From a virus, in IMG/VR virus record IMGVR_UViG_3300029319_008427, positions 1-48,856 of that record: a DNA stretch of 48,856 bases. One strand, 5' to 3'. A program made the position numbers and the translations under genes. The first letter of the stretch is position 1. Each line of letters starts with the position of its first letter. Under the pieces are notes generated by a model. That model searched no databases. It had not been told where the DNA came from and saw only the letters and a program-made list of their open reading frames with translations. Positions 35,135-44,855 of the stretch are shown one piece after another.

Positions 35135-38100
35135 TGCCACAATTTCGTTTTGATACCTGCGTGGCATTTGAGGGACTAACCCCAGATATCAGCATTCGCA
35201 AAGTAACATTTGAGCCCCCACTTGATGCTGATCAAGCAGAAACTAGCACGGGATATGTTACGATTAATGCAAACTTTACTGAGATGGTTGAGAACAATGC
35301 TCAAGATACTTGGTTTGATGACGTGCAAGGTCAGGCATATACAAGAATTAGGACTTTAGTATCGACTGATGTAACTGTAACAAAAATGATATCAAGGATT
35401 ATTAGAGCTATAACGGAACAGAGGAATGAACTCGTCAGCGATTATAATTTAATGATCAGGGTACTAACTGGAGATCATAGATTTACTGAAAATGAGGCTA
35501 TTGAAGCGGGTGATCTTTTAGGACTTGCGGGCGTACACCGAATGCCAGGACATTTTCATCCTGGCAGAACCCATATGGAATATGAGCAAGCGGTTAGGAG
35601 ATTAGCAGCTTGTGCAAGAGCGTTGACCTCAAATAATATAACCACAGCTACCGCAGAAAGAGGGTTTGGTAGACGGGAAATGATTCAGTATCGAGCCAAC
35701 AATGGATTTTTAATTTCTCGCCCTCTTGGAGTTGGTACAGAGGGTAAATTATATATTCTTGAAAGCAGTATGGCTAGCATAACCAGTGATCCAAATTTTA
35801 CAGGATTAGAAAACACAATTGGTGATGACGGTGAAGAGATAAGGGTAGCTAATTTACCGAGACAAATATTTGATAAAATCCCACTAACAACAGATCACCT
35901 TTCTATTTTTTCGTTTGCATATATTGACATAGATATGTTGCAGCGAGAGTTTAATGAAAGAGTGAACAACTACCCAATTCGATTAGATTTTACATTTTCT
36001 AATGTAACCACTGCCATAGTCCAGTCAAATACATATATCCCGACTTTAGCAGAAACTGCTGAAGATGCGTTATCGCCAGATACAAGTAATACATCACCAC
36101 AAGCAAGTATATTTCAAGATCTACGTGGAGTGTTTGCGGCTAGCAATAGAACTCTTGGTGGCCCTAATTTTGCTACTGACACCGCATCTAGCAGTGGAGT
36201 TAGTTTGGCAGGCTTTGAAGATGAAATAAGCGCAATGTCTGTTGATGAAGATGGCGTCAATGAGGAAATCAGGAATTTTCTAACAAGGCAAGCGACTGTC
36301 TTTTCGGACTTGTGGACTTCAAGAAGGCGCAGTGACGCTGTGGATTTATCGTTTGCGTTTAACGAGAGGCTCTTTTTAAAACAATCTAGCACGTTCCCTA
36401 AGCTATATGACAATCAAAGATTTTCATATCTTGCAGAAGGTCTCGGCGGTGGTGTCTCTAGAATACGAGTTTACAAACAGTTGATTAATCCAAACTTCAT
36501 TGCTAATGAGAACTCCTTAAATACCACTAGTAGGTCAAGCTTGATGTTCGGTAGAAATCAAGATAAACAATATATTTCTGTTGGACCGAGAAACGAGATG
36601 TTAATCAATAACTTCTCAGAACAAATATACTTTGGTGCTAATGGCGAAAAAGGGTCCGTAGCTATGGGTTTAAAGTTTTTGACTTGTACAGATTATGAAA
36701 ATGAAAATGCAAGAAACACAATTGGATCAACTTATCGATATGGGGTTGAAATAGATTATGTTGACCCAACCATAGACATGGTGTTGAAAATGACAAACGG
36801 ACTGCTTGAAAAAGCACAAGTTTTTAATGACATAGCTAATGACTTAGGGACAATGCCCTCCACAACACCCGAAGACAGAAGAAAATTGCACCAGACGACT
36901 GAAGAGCGTTGTAATCGTATTTTACGTATATGGGCACCTTTGTTAGATGACCTGGCCAGTATTAATATCGTTCAGGGTGCGGGGGAGATAAGTGGCTATC
37001 TTAGGCAGTTAAAAGGCAACAGTGAGCAGACAGTATATGAACGAGCCGAAGGTATTCTCAGAATTGCAGATGTATTTGAGTTTTACGGATCAGAATTAGA
37101 AATAGAGCTACGAAAAACTATTCCTGGCGTTGAGGTCTACCCAGGAGACGACAGCCCAGGGGCTGCCAATTATGCTTCTAGCGGGGGCAGTGGTGCAGGT
37201 GGTACATCACGTTCTATTAATACAATCGATCACATATTTAAAAAAACAATACCAGCAGATCAGCAGTCAGGTTACGACTATCTCAGGTACGAACCAATAG
37301 CAACGTCTAACCCAGGTCTTGAGGTTGTAACTCTCAGTAATTTTTTGACCCGCTGTGATATAGAGACGGAAAAATACTATAATGATTCAGAAGGTGTTCG
37401 TGGACTAACAACTGCAAAGGTAAAATATTTTACACCTGCCGTGGTTTTAAACCCACTTGGACAGGCTTTGGTACAAAACAGTGACACAATGTCTGACTAT
37501 AAGAAATATATTAACTTTACTGCTGGTGTCATATCCCATGAATCCCAAAAGTCTAATGGAATATCAGTGAACAACAATAGACTAGGTGCTGATGTAGATC
37601 TTGACATAGAGAAGATGTTTATAGATGAGCTATTAAAACAAGGTGTCTCTGTTGAGTTCGTCACGGATAAAAACAGAAGTAAAGATCCACTTCTTGGGAA
37701 GTCTTCATTTGCAGGCACTGTGCTTGGGCAGACAGAAAAAGAAATTTCTGATAAAAATCAAGAAGATCTTAAAGATCGAGTTTATGCACAAGCTAGTATA
37801 AGGGGCGAAAGTTTAGAGGTACGAGACAACAAAACCAAATCTAAAGATGTAAAAAAAGGCTTAGCCAACTTAGTTGGTTCTTTAGCGCTATCTTCAGATA
37901 AATCTGGTGTAGGAGGAGATAAAGCAAATTCTTTTACAAAGGTGGTGCTTGAGGCTCCTGAAGCAGAGTTTGCTGACTTGACTTTATTTCCTAATCAACT
38001 TAAAGCGATGGTAAATATTGTTATGGCTAGGCATGATCAAGATAAAGATGAGTATGCGAGATATAACTATAATTTTGATGAGATAAGATCTTTGGTTGGA

Positions 38101-39114
38101 CCCAATAATCAGGTGACAGGCTTAACTGATCCAATGAGAGATTACTCTCGTTTTGCTTCTTACTGGCTTAACTATAAACAGATTAAGAAGATCGAGATCT
38201 TAGTAGGCTTTACGGAAACCAACAGTGGCCAAGTGAATATAGCAAACGCTACTTGGAGAGAGATAAGGTTAGAAGATATTAACACTCTACCCCGAAGCTC
38301 TGTATTGTTTTGTCGTTTTTCTCCACTAACTGGTGATCTTGTTGAGATGCTAGGGTTGAATGCGCCTAGTGGACTGGACTTGCCAACATATAATCAGTAC
38401 TTTTTGTTAGCCAGAACTAATGAAGAAAGAGACTTAAGAGTTGTACAAGAGGAAATAGCAGAGGAACCACCACCACAAACCGAACCAGAAGATGAACAAC
38501 AAACCGTGTTAACAGAGGATCAGTATGGTGATGGGTTTCCTAAATATGGCATCATACCAGACCTTGATATAGAAGAAATAACGTTGGACGGAAATACAAC
38601 AACCCAGGGGGTAAGCGTGGCAGCAGGAGTCTCTGATCGGATAAAAGAGTCTAAGTATTATCTCCCCCCAAAAGAAGAAAAATATGAGGACATACCCCCT
38701 AAACAAGAAATTGAAGATATACCTCCTAAGAAAGAATTTGAAGATTTACTTGATAAAACAAATAAAATGCCTGCATCCGACTATGTTGCAGTTACTGCTG
38801 AAAGAGACAGTAGCTCTCAATATTATCAAGCTCAAGCATCATTCCCACAAAATAATGCTTTCCCAACATATGAATCTAAGGCTCAAACCCAAACTAAAAA
38901 ACAGAATAAGCAATATTCTGCAAAACAACAAAAAAAGCAATCTTCTGTCAAAAAAGGACAAACCACCCAGCAGGGAATGAAATACCAGAGTGCTCAATAT
39001 AAATACAATGCTCCGTCAGCAGGTATGGGCAATTTTGGCAAAGGCGTAACAGTTTCCAGTAATGTTGCTGGCAACGTTGGTGGTGGCTATAAAGGTGGAG
39101 GAGGTTACATATGA
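35134..39114 (+). CDS. Large structural protein with Pro/Glu repeats and Gln/Lys-rich tail
   Basis: I start this gene at ATG 35134, which overlaps the previous TAA (TAATG), rather than the in-frame TTG at 35128. The protein has 1326 residues. Residues 1-1150 are a mixed, presumably folded part without a domain I recognise. About residue 1175 three imperfect copies of a PPKxExEDI-like repeat occur, then from about 1205 a Gln/Lys/Ser-rich low-complexity tail ending VGGGYKGGGGYI. A Gly-rich linker lies near residue 690 (SSGGSGAGGTSR). Such a tail could be a flexible or adhesive surface element, or an assembly anchor. Context points to baseplate or tail periphery. Confidence 0.65.
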   Translation: MPQFRFDTCVAFEGLTPDISIRKVTFEPPLDADQAETSTGYVTINANFTEMVENNAQDTWFDDVQGQAYTRIRTLVSTDVTVTKMISRIIRAITEQRNELVSDYNLMIRVLTGDHRFTENEAIEAGDLLGLAGVHRMPGHFHPGRTHMEYEQAVRRLAACARALTSNNITTATAERGFGRREMIQYRANNGFLISRPLGVGTEGKLYILESSMASITSDPNFTGLENTIGDDGEEIRVANLPRQIFDKIPLTTDHLSIFSFAYIDIDMLQREFNERVNNYPIRLDFTFSNVTTAIVQSNTYIPTLAETAEDALSPDTSNTSPQASIFQDLRGVFAASNRTLGGPNFATDTASSSGVSLAGFEDEISAMSVDEDGVNEEIRNFLTRQATVFSDLWTSRRRSDAVDLSFAFNERLFLKQSSTFPKLYDNQRFSYLAEGLGGGVSRIRVYKQLINPNFIANENSLNTTSRSSLMFGRNQDKQYISVGPRNEMLINNFSEQIYFGANGEKGSVAMGLKFLTCTDYENENARNTIGSTYRYGVEIDYVDPTIDMVLKMTNGLLEKAQVFNDIANDLGTMPSTTPEDRRKLHQTTEERCNRILRIWAPLLDDLASINIVQGAGEISGYLRQLKGNSEQTVYERAEGILRIADVFEFYGSELEIELRKTIPGVEVYPGDDSPGAANYASSGGSGAGGTSRSINTIDHIFKKTIPADQQSGYDYLRYEPIATSNPGLEVVTLSNFLTRCDIETEKYYNDSEGVRGLTTAKVKYFTPAVVLNPLGQALVQNSDTMSDYKKYINFTAGVISHESQKSNGISVNNNRLGADVDLDIEKMFIDELLKQGVSVEFVTDKNRSKDPLLGKSSFAGTVLGQTEKEISDKNQEDLKDRVYAQASIRGESLEVRDNKTKSKDVKKGLANLVGSLALSSDKSGVGGDKANSFTKVVLEAPEAEFADLTLFPNQLKAMVNIVMARHDQDKDEYARYNYNFDEIRSLVGPNNQVTGLTDPMRDYSRFASYWLNYKQIKKIEILVGFTETNSGQVNIANATWREIRLEDINTLPRSSVLFCRFSPLTGDLVEMLGLNAPSGLDLPTYNQYFLLARTNEERDLRVVQEEIAEEPPPQTEPEDEQQTVLTEDQYGDGFPKYGIIPDLDIEEITLDGNTTTQGVSVAAGVSDRIKESKYYLPPKEEKYEDIPPKQEIEDIPPKKEFEDLLDKTNKMPASDYVAVTAERDSSSQYYQAQASFPQNNAFPTYESKAQTQTKKQNKQYSAKQQKKQSSVKKGQTTQQGMKYQSAQYKYNAPSAGMGNFGKGVTVSSNVAGNVGGGYKGGGGYI

Positions 39115-41546
39115 GTAGACGAGAAGTAACATTTTTTGGTGTGTTTGGTTTTGACTTTCTTAAGCAGATAGATAAATTAGGTCAAGACAGTACAGTTAGA
39201 CGCTTACAAAATACTAACCATGTGCAACTCATAACCCAACCAATCGGTGGTGATTTTCCAAACAGAAAAAGCATTCGGATAGATATAGCAACTATTGAGC
39301 AAGAGTATGAAGAATATCCCTTGAAACAATTTATGAATGATCGAAAATTCCAAAGAATAGAGCAGGTAGCGACAGACCTGACAAACATATTCAGCGGAGC
39401 AGTTCAAGAAGAGCGACCTTATAGATCTATTTTTATTGATATGGACCCACTTCCATGGGTGCGTGATACAAAAATAACCAACGATTATCTAAAGTCAGTA
39501 GATGCATCTGGACAAGTTATGGAAATAACGCCAGTATATAACTACTACGCAGGCGCATATCAAAATACAATAGCAACTCCTTTTATAGATGAAAGATTAC
39601 TACCCAGCATATATGATAATGAAATATGCAGAATCTTAAATGAAAGTGACAACGATAATTTCCTTGGGTCAGAATTGAGTTTAAATAGTGCAAGGAGCAG
39701 GTGTGGAGACTTATTACCTCAAACACCAGAAGACTGGGACGATTTCGGACGCCTGCTTGAGCAAAACCCAGCCAATCAAAACATGAGTGCAAATGTTACT
39801 CTATTCCCACAATCAGAAATAAGAGAGATATTAGATCTTCACAAAAAGAAAAACTTGTATCCAATGTATGTGGACATAACGTTTCCGACTGCTCCTACTG
39901 GGCCATTCATGAAAGCTATGGGTCAAGCAAAACTAAGCACAACTCTATTTAATGAAATTGTGAGACGAGGGTCTTTCTCACACATAACAGTTGGATCGAT
40001 TAATACCCTACATCGAGTTGATGCCGAAAGTATAGAGAACAGAAGAATATTAATTAATTCTATATTCCCAAGCGGATATAATCAAGAAAGTGCAGTCGAA
40101 GTTCAAGATATAGAGGAAATTGTACAAAACATAGTCCAGCAAGCTCGGTCTGGCATCAATGAAGACGCTGGGAATATAGATCTTATGTTCTTGAGAGGCA
40201 GTGAAAGAAACCTAAACCAAGAACGTGGTGGATGTATGAGTTTATTAGACAGGGTGTACCTGAAGGCTGTGACAGATCGTATCGAATCTATCAAAGAACG
40301 TTCGGATAAGCCTGATTTGATTGATCGAGCGTTTAATAATAGGGATATACATCGGAAAAAAATAACAGGCCCTGCTGCACAAGATCTAAGGGAAAAATTT
40401 GGACAAGAAGTGATAGCATACTCAATTGAAAAATCAAACCAAAGAATGGGATTATTATCAACACACATATTTCCAAATAGCGGTGATTTGAACGTTCTTA
40501 AATTTGTTGATACACAGGTAAAATACAACGAGGAATATCAATATGAAGTTTTTGCTCATGTGTTAACAACTGGTGAAGAAGGAAGGATATCTCTTAGATC
40601 AATTGACCCAGGGTCATTTGAAATTGAAACAAAATCCAGAAAAAGATTAGTTCTGGCAAAAGTGCCAATAGCGTCAAATAGGCTGACAGGACCTACCTAT
40701 CGCCCAACCCAAGCCAGCCAAGAAACAAGACCTATAAATGGTTCTTTTTTTCCAATAGTTAAAATATTAGATCGCCCACCAATAGCACCTAACTTTACGT
40801 TTATACCTTACAAGGGCGTAAAAAACAAGATGTTGATAAAATTAGAACGCCAAACTGATGAACTCACAGGACAAAGAACAGTTCCATATATCCCTATTTT
40901 AGAAGGCGATACTGAGCGATTTGAAGAGCGTGCAGTTCATCAAAGAATAGAAAATTTTGACCTACCACAGGGTCATGTTGAGTTTAAGGCAGAGGGCGAA
41001 GATACAGTTGCAGTCCAAATATTCAGAACAACTGAGGAACCTGAGTATACAATTGATCCCGAAGAGGGAACAATAACAGACGTAAAGAAAGAGGCATACC
41101 TTAATTTTGCAGACAACTTGTATAGAGAAGTAACTGCGGAAGAAGGTATGGCTTTTACGGATACCCTTATACCAAATACAAAATATTATTACACATTCAG
41201 ATCTGTTGATATAAATGGTAATTTTTCTAACCCAACAGCGATTATGCAGGTCGAAATTGTGGAAACAGAGGGAGTGACCTATCCTCTCATAAAAGAGTAT
41301 GTACCCCAGCGCACAGAACCAAATAAACAAGACTCTAGGAAAATGACTAGATTTCTACAAATTAAACCGTCTTTCTTGGCATCCGAACCGTTGCCTAATG
41401 ATGAACAAACATTAGTTGTTGGAGAGCAGATAGACGATACGGTATTTGGCAAACATTATAAGATTAGAATTACGTCACTAGATACAGGCAGGCAGTTTGA
41501 TGTGAACTGCAAGTTTGACAAAGTAGTTCTTACAGAGGAAGAGTGA
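39111..41546 (+). CDS. Structural protein with fibronectin III-like C-terminal domain
   Basis: An 811-residue protein starting with ATGA overlap. The first 600 residues include FLKQIDKLGQDSTVRRL and DMDPLPWVRDTKITNDY but match no family that I know. Residues about 619-720 look like a fibronectin type III domain (GHVEFKAEGED, then IPNTKYYYTFRSVDINGNFS, a typical G/F strand region). FN3 domains are common on phage tails and baseplates and may bind glycans. The Gly-rich end of the preceding gene provides the Shine-Dalgarno (GGAGGAGG at about 39095-39104). Confidence 0.6.
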   Translation: MSRREVTFFGVFGFDFLKQIDKLGQDSTVRRLQNTNHVQLITQPIGGDFPNRKSIRIDIATIEQEYEEYPLKQFMNDRKFQRIEQVATDLTNIFSGAVQEERPYRSIFIDMDPLPWVRDTKITNDYLKSVDASGQVMEITPVYNYYAGAYQNTIATPFIDERLLPSIYDNEICRILNESDNDNFLGSELSLNSARSRCGDLLPQTPEDWDDFGRLLEQNPANQNMSANVTLFPQSEIREILDLHKKKNLYPMYVDITFPTAPTGPFMKAMGQAKLSTTLFNEIVRRGSFSHITVGSINTLHRVDAESIENRRILINSIFPSGYNQESAVEVQDIEEIVQNIVQQARSGINEDAGNIDLMFLRGSERNLNQERGGCMSLLDRVYLKAVTDRIESIKERSDKPDLIDRAFNNRDIHRKKITGPAAQDLREKFGQEVIAYSIEKSNQRMGLLSTHIFPNSGDLNVLKFVDTQVKYNEEYQYEVFAHVLTTGEEGRISLRSIDPGSFEIETKSRKRLVLAKVPIASNRLTGPTYRPTQASQETRPINGSFFPIVKILDRPPIAPNFTFIPYKGVKNKMLIKLERQTDELTGQRTVPYIPILEGDTERFEERAVHQRIENFDLPQGHVEFKAEGEDTVAVQIFRTTEEPEYTIDPEEGTITDVKKEAYLNFADNLYREVTAEEGMAFTDTLIPNTKYYYTFRSVDINGNFSNPTAIMQVEIVETEGVTYPLIKEYVPQRTEPNKQDSRKMTRFLQIKPSFLASEPLPNDEQTLVVGEQIDDTVFGKHYKIRITSLDTGRQFDVNCKFDKVVLTEEE

Positions 41547-41556
41547 TCAAAATGGC

Positions 41557-41564
41557 GATAAATA
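41557..41564 (+). promoter_or_regulatory. Candidate gp55-type late promoter (NATAAATA)
   Basis: GATAAATA lies in the 66-base gap between 41546 and 41613 and matches the NATAAATA late -10 element reported for cyanophage gp55 (T4 TATAAATA, 7 of 8). Transcription would begin a few bases downstream, leaving a leader of about 40 bases and a GGGAGAG Shine-Dalgarno at 41598. The octamer also occurs by chance inside genes (for example 1933 and 45855), so the position in a gap is the main support. Confidence 0.4.
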
Positions 41565-41612
41565 AAAATAAACACTACTTATTATTGACGACCTGTCCAT
41601 GGGAGAGTTATA

Positions 41613-42590
41613 ATGGCATTTCTTGACAACAGCGGCGATATTATACTTGACGCCGTGCTTACTGACACTGGTAGAAAAAGATTAGCAAAAGGCGACGGCA
41701 GTTTTAGAATTACTAAGTTCGCTTTCGGTGATGATGAAATTAACTATGAGCTTTACAATTACAATCATTCAAGCGGCTCAGCATATTACGATTTAAATAT
41801 CTTACAATCACCAATATTTGAAGCATTCACAAATAATACAAGCGTAATGAAGTCAAAACTTCTAACGATTGCCAGGACAGATTTATTATACCTTCCAGTT
41901 GTCCAACTAAACACTAAGCTTAGTACAGGTGCTGGTGTTACAACTGACCCCACAACAGGCGGAACGCTTACAGACCTAACCACTAGTGGCTCCTATGTGC
42001 TGACTGTCAACGACTCCACCACAGAGGTGTTTGATGGTGACGAGACAAAAGGCCTTGTGAGAGCGGCAAGAACAGATTTAGCATTGCAGAAGCCAATTAC
42101 GTTTGATCAAGGCATTGATAACAACGCACTTGGGCTAATACCATTAGGCGCTTCAAATACCCTAACAGAGACAGCTTATGTTGTCGAGGTAGACAATAGA
42201 CTAGCAACAATCGTTTCTCCAGAAGGCGATGCAGAAGACGCTCGTGTATCATTTGTTGATGACGATCAAATTGCTAGTTACTACTTTTCTTTACAAGGAA
42301 ACTTGGATGAAAGTGCATACTTTGATGAGATAACACAAAACGATGCTGGCACTGCAAACCTACAGTCACCAATCGCAGGTCGGGCTGGCTTAAGATTTAA
42401 ATTTAAGATTCGTGCAACAGACAATTTGGCAGCCAGTGATTATTTGTTTGATACGCTTGGTGGCTCAACAATGACCCTAACAGCACCATCATCAAAAACA
42501 TATAAGTTTATTGATAGCACAATTAGGGTCACAGGATTCACAACAGGGTATCGTGTAGATATACCTGTTAGATTCATTAAGGTACAATAA
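41613..42590 (+). CDS. Structural protein with 'VLTDTGRKRLAKG' N-terminal domain
   Basis: A 325-residue protein beginning MAFLDNSGDIILDAVLTDTG then RKRLAKGDGSFRITKFAFGD and DEINY. The start pattern matches the N-terminal segment of the gene at 34301 and is one I recall from structural genes of marine T4-like phages. After it come beta-rich, Ser/Thr-rich parts and a C-terminal strand region ending VDIPVRFIKVQ. It is first in a set of three genes (41613, 42601, 43749) of similar size behind a possible late promoter. It is probably a tail or fibre-attached virion protein; the exact role is unknown. Confidence 0.6.
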   Translation: MAFLDNSGDIILDAVLTDTGRKRLAKGDGSFRITKFAFGDDEINYELYNYNHSSGSAYYDLNILQSPIFEAFTNNTSVMKSKLLTIARTDLLYLPVVQLNTKLSTGAGVTTDPTTGGTLTDLTTSGSYVLTVNDSTTEVFDGDETKGLVRAARTDLALQKPITFDQGIDNNALGLIPLGASNTLTETAYVVEVDNRLATIVSPEGDAEDARVSFVDDDQIASYYFSLQGNLDESAYFDEITQNDAGTANLQSPIAGRAGLRFKFKIRATDNLAASDYLFDTLGGSTMTLTAPSSKTYKFIDSTIRVTGFTTGYRVDIPVRFIKVQ

Positions 42591-42600
42591 GGGATAAGTT

Positions 42601-43737
42601 ATGGCCACTACATTTAAAACACTCTTACCAAGCGACGTTGTAGATACTAGAACAAAGTTACATGAGAATATTCCAATCACAGGAACAATTGTTTCGGGAA
42701 CGTACAACAACGAAAATATCCAAACTCATACACACGCTATGTTTACAGCAGTATATGATTATCCATATCTTAGCTCATCAGCAAACCACATCTATGATGT
42801 GACTGCTGGATACTCATCCAATTCTGCACTTAGTGGCACGCACGCAGTTGGTGGTTCATTGAGCACACAAAAAATAAACCTCTATAATCAAATGGCACAG
42901 GTTCTTGTTGGGCACGACGCCACAGGATCTATTCGTGATTTTGATGAGGACGGAAACCTAACTGGTGGCACAAAACTTAAAGAGGTTTTCTTTCTTAACT
43001 TTGCTCGCCTCCTCACAAAAGACGAAATAAAGAAAGGCACATTCCAGATAGACATGTTTGTCAGTGGAAACGCCCTTGTAGGATCACAGCCCGATGGTGG
43101 CGATGACGCTGGTACAGGCGCAGCCCGTGCCCAAAAAGTAACTATTAAAGATGTTGGAGCAGCAACAAACTATTTTGTTAACTCCCCCGCTGGCGAGTAT
43201 GGTATACTTTACCAAAACGAAGGAACGTTTACCAATACATCAAATTCCGTTGGTCTTGTGTATTACCAAGCAGGCGTAGCTGTTATCACAGCCTCCCTGT
43301 TTGATTCAGGTAGCGGTGGTACAGGCACTTTTCCTTATAGACAAAATTCTATTTTAACCAAGAACACCCACTTGCTTGCAACAGGCAATATTACAGGGTC
43401 AACTGCTCTGCTGGTTACAGCAAGTTTAGATAATATTGCTAAGGTGATTAATCATAGAATTTCAAACATCTCATTCAATAATACAACTGAATTAAATTCA
43501 TCAGTGTATTTCTGCCGTGCAAACGCCAACGAGTTTAACTATAGCTCAAACCCAACATACCTAAGTGCTAGCCAGTTGCGTGTTAAGAGCACTGCTGATG
43601 ACGAACCAGTGTCGTACATTACAACAGTTGGTCTTTATGGTGCTAACAACGAACTGCTGGCAGTAGCAAAACTTAGCGAGCCAATCAAAAAGACGCCTGC
43701 TAATGAGCTAACGGTGAGGGTCAGGCTAGATTACTAA
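42601..43737 (+). CDS. Virion structural protein, paralog A of a tandem pair
   Basis: A 378-residue beta-rich protein. It shares with the next gene a middle block (KGTFQIDMFVSG ... GEYGILYQNEGTF) and a C-terminal block (TTVGLYGANNELLAVAKLSEPIKK ... VRVRLDY), in the same order. It is rich in Ser, Thr, Asn and Gly, as expected for fibre or baseplate proteins. The start has AGGGATAAG upstream. No enzymatic motif is present, and function beyond a virion role cannot be deduced. Confidence 0.6.
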   Translation: MATTFKTLLPSDVVDTRTKLHENIPITGTIVSGTYNNENIQTHTHAMFTAVYDYPYLSSSANHIYDVTAGYSSNSALSGTHAVGGSLSTQKINLYNQMAQVLVGHDATGSIRDFDEDGNLTGGTKLKEVFFLNFARLLTKDEIKKGTFQIDMFVSGNALVGSQPDGGDDAGTGAARAQKVTIKDVGAATNYFVNSPAGEYGILYQNEGTFTNTSNSVGLVYYQAGVAVITASLFDSGSGGTGTFPYRQNSILTKNTHLLATGNITGSTALLVTASLDNIAKVINHRISNISFNNTTELNSSVYFCRANANEFNYSSNPTYLSASQLRVKSTADDEPVSYITTVGLYGANNELLAVAKLSEPIKKTPANELTVRVRLDY

Positions 43738-43748
43738 CGGAGGTAAAC

Positions 43749-44843
43749 ATGTCTTATCTCCACCAATTTGGCCCAGATGACGTATTTCACAATCAGTTAA
43801 AGACTCACCCGCAATTTAAAGTTACACTTTACAGCGGGTCAGCTTATATTAATGATCGTCGAAATGAAAATGTTAGTAATGGTGTAATAGATTTATACGA
43901 GACGGTGAGCGGTGCGTTTCCGTTTGCTGTTAAAGATGGTACAACGACTGTTCTCAACACTACGAATCAAGATTCATTTAATACCTCTGACTATGGCGAC
44001 ACCCTAAATGGAACATATCCACTGTCGGCATCCGTAGATAGGGAGTTCATACAAACAATAAACGATCGAAAAAGAATGGCGGCGTTACAAAACACTATAA
44101 ACTATTATCAATACCAGAACAAGCACTTTGACTTTGCAACATACTTTACAGGCAGTGACGTAAACCTAGTAAGCATCCCCAGTATTATGTTTGGCTCCTC
44201 AATCAAGAAGGGCAGCGTAAAACTAAATTACTACTTCACTGGCACGCTTATGGCAACGGCTGAAGACACTAAGCGAAATGGAGAGTTAATAGAAACTAAG
44301 GGACCAAATGTCGGTAGCACAGTTGGTGTTGTCTTATACAACGAAGGCTTTATGCTTTTGACCTCCAGTTACCACATATCCAGTGTAAACACAGATTGTT
44401 ATTCTGGTTCATCGGGGGCACAATCAGCACCAAATTGGGCTAACTTTGCTTCTTATGATACAGGTAGCTTTTTCCCAAGTTCATCAATATCAGAAATAAA
44501 TTTCCAAGGCACTCACACAATTCCAACAGTGACTATGTTTGCACATGCACCAGAGGGACAATTGAACGCATCGATGAACCCAACGTTTTATACACAAGGT
44601 CAACAGTATGATGCTAACGACTTAAGTGCCTCTGCGTTTGTTGAGCCCGATAAAGTCAGCATAAAAAATACAATGCAATCCGCTTTTTGCTCGTCAAGTG
44701 CAGAGATGGAAAAGCAAGTTTTCATAAGTAAAATAGGTATTTACGATCAGGATAGAAACCTTATTGGCATTGCTAAATTAGCTAATCCTGTAAGGAAGCA
44801 GCAGTCGCAAGGATTTACATTTAAATTAAAGCTTGACATCTGA
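43749..44843 (+). CDS. Virion structural protein, paralog B of a tandem pair
   Basis: A 364-residue protein paralogous to the upstream gene: KGSVKLNYYFTG, then VGVVLYNEGFMLLT, and the C-terminal ISKIGIYDQDRNLIGIAKLANPVRK block ending FKLKLDI. The start is preceded by a near-perfect Shine-Dalgarno (GGAGG at 43740), so it is likely made in high amounts. The two proteins may form a hetero-complex, or each occupy different symmetry positions (inference). The stop codon TGA forms part of the extended -10 element used by the next gene. Confidence 0.6.
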   Translation: MSYLHQFGPDDVFHNQLKTHPQFKVTLYSGSAYINDRRNENVSNGVIDLYETVSGAFPFAVKDGTTTVLNTTNQDSFNTSDYGDTLNGTYPLSASVDREFIQTINDRKRMAALQNTINYYQYQNKHFDFATYFTGSDVNLVSIPSIMFGSSIKKGSVKLNYYFTGTLMATAEDTKRNGELIETKGPNVGSTVGVVLYNEGFMLLTSSYHISSVNTDCYSGSSGAQSAPNWANFASYDTGSFFPSSSISEINFQGTHTIPTVTMFAHAPEGQLNASMNPTFYTQGQQYDANDLSASAFVEPDKVSIKNTMQSAFCSSSAEMEKQVFISKIGIYDQDRNLIGIAKLANPVRKQQSQGFTFKLKLDI

Positions 44844-44849
44844 TATAAT
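44841..44849 (+). promoter_or_regulatory. Extended -10 promoter giving a leaderless transcript
   Basis: TGATATAAT at 44841-44849 is a perfect extended -10 (TGnTATAAT). Transcription would begin about seven bases downstream, at or next to the A of the ATG at 44856, and no Shine-Dalgarno lies before that ATG. A TTGACA at 44833 is only five bases from the -10 and cannot be its -35. Together this suggests a leaderless message for the resolvase gene. Confidence 0.5.
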
Positions 44850-44855
44850 CTCTGT

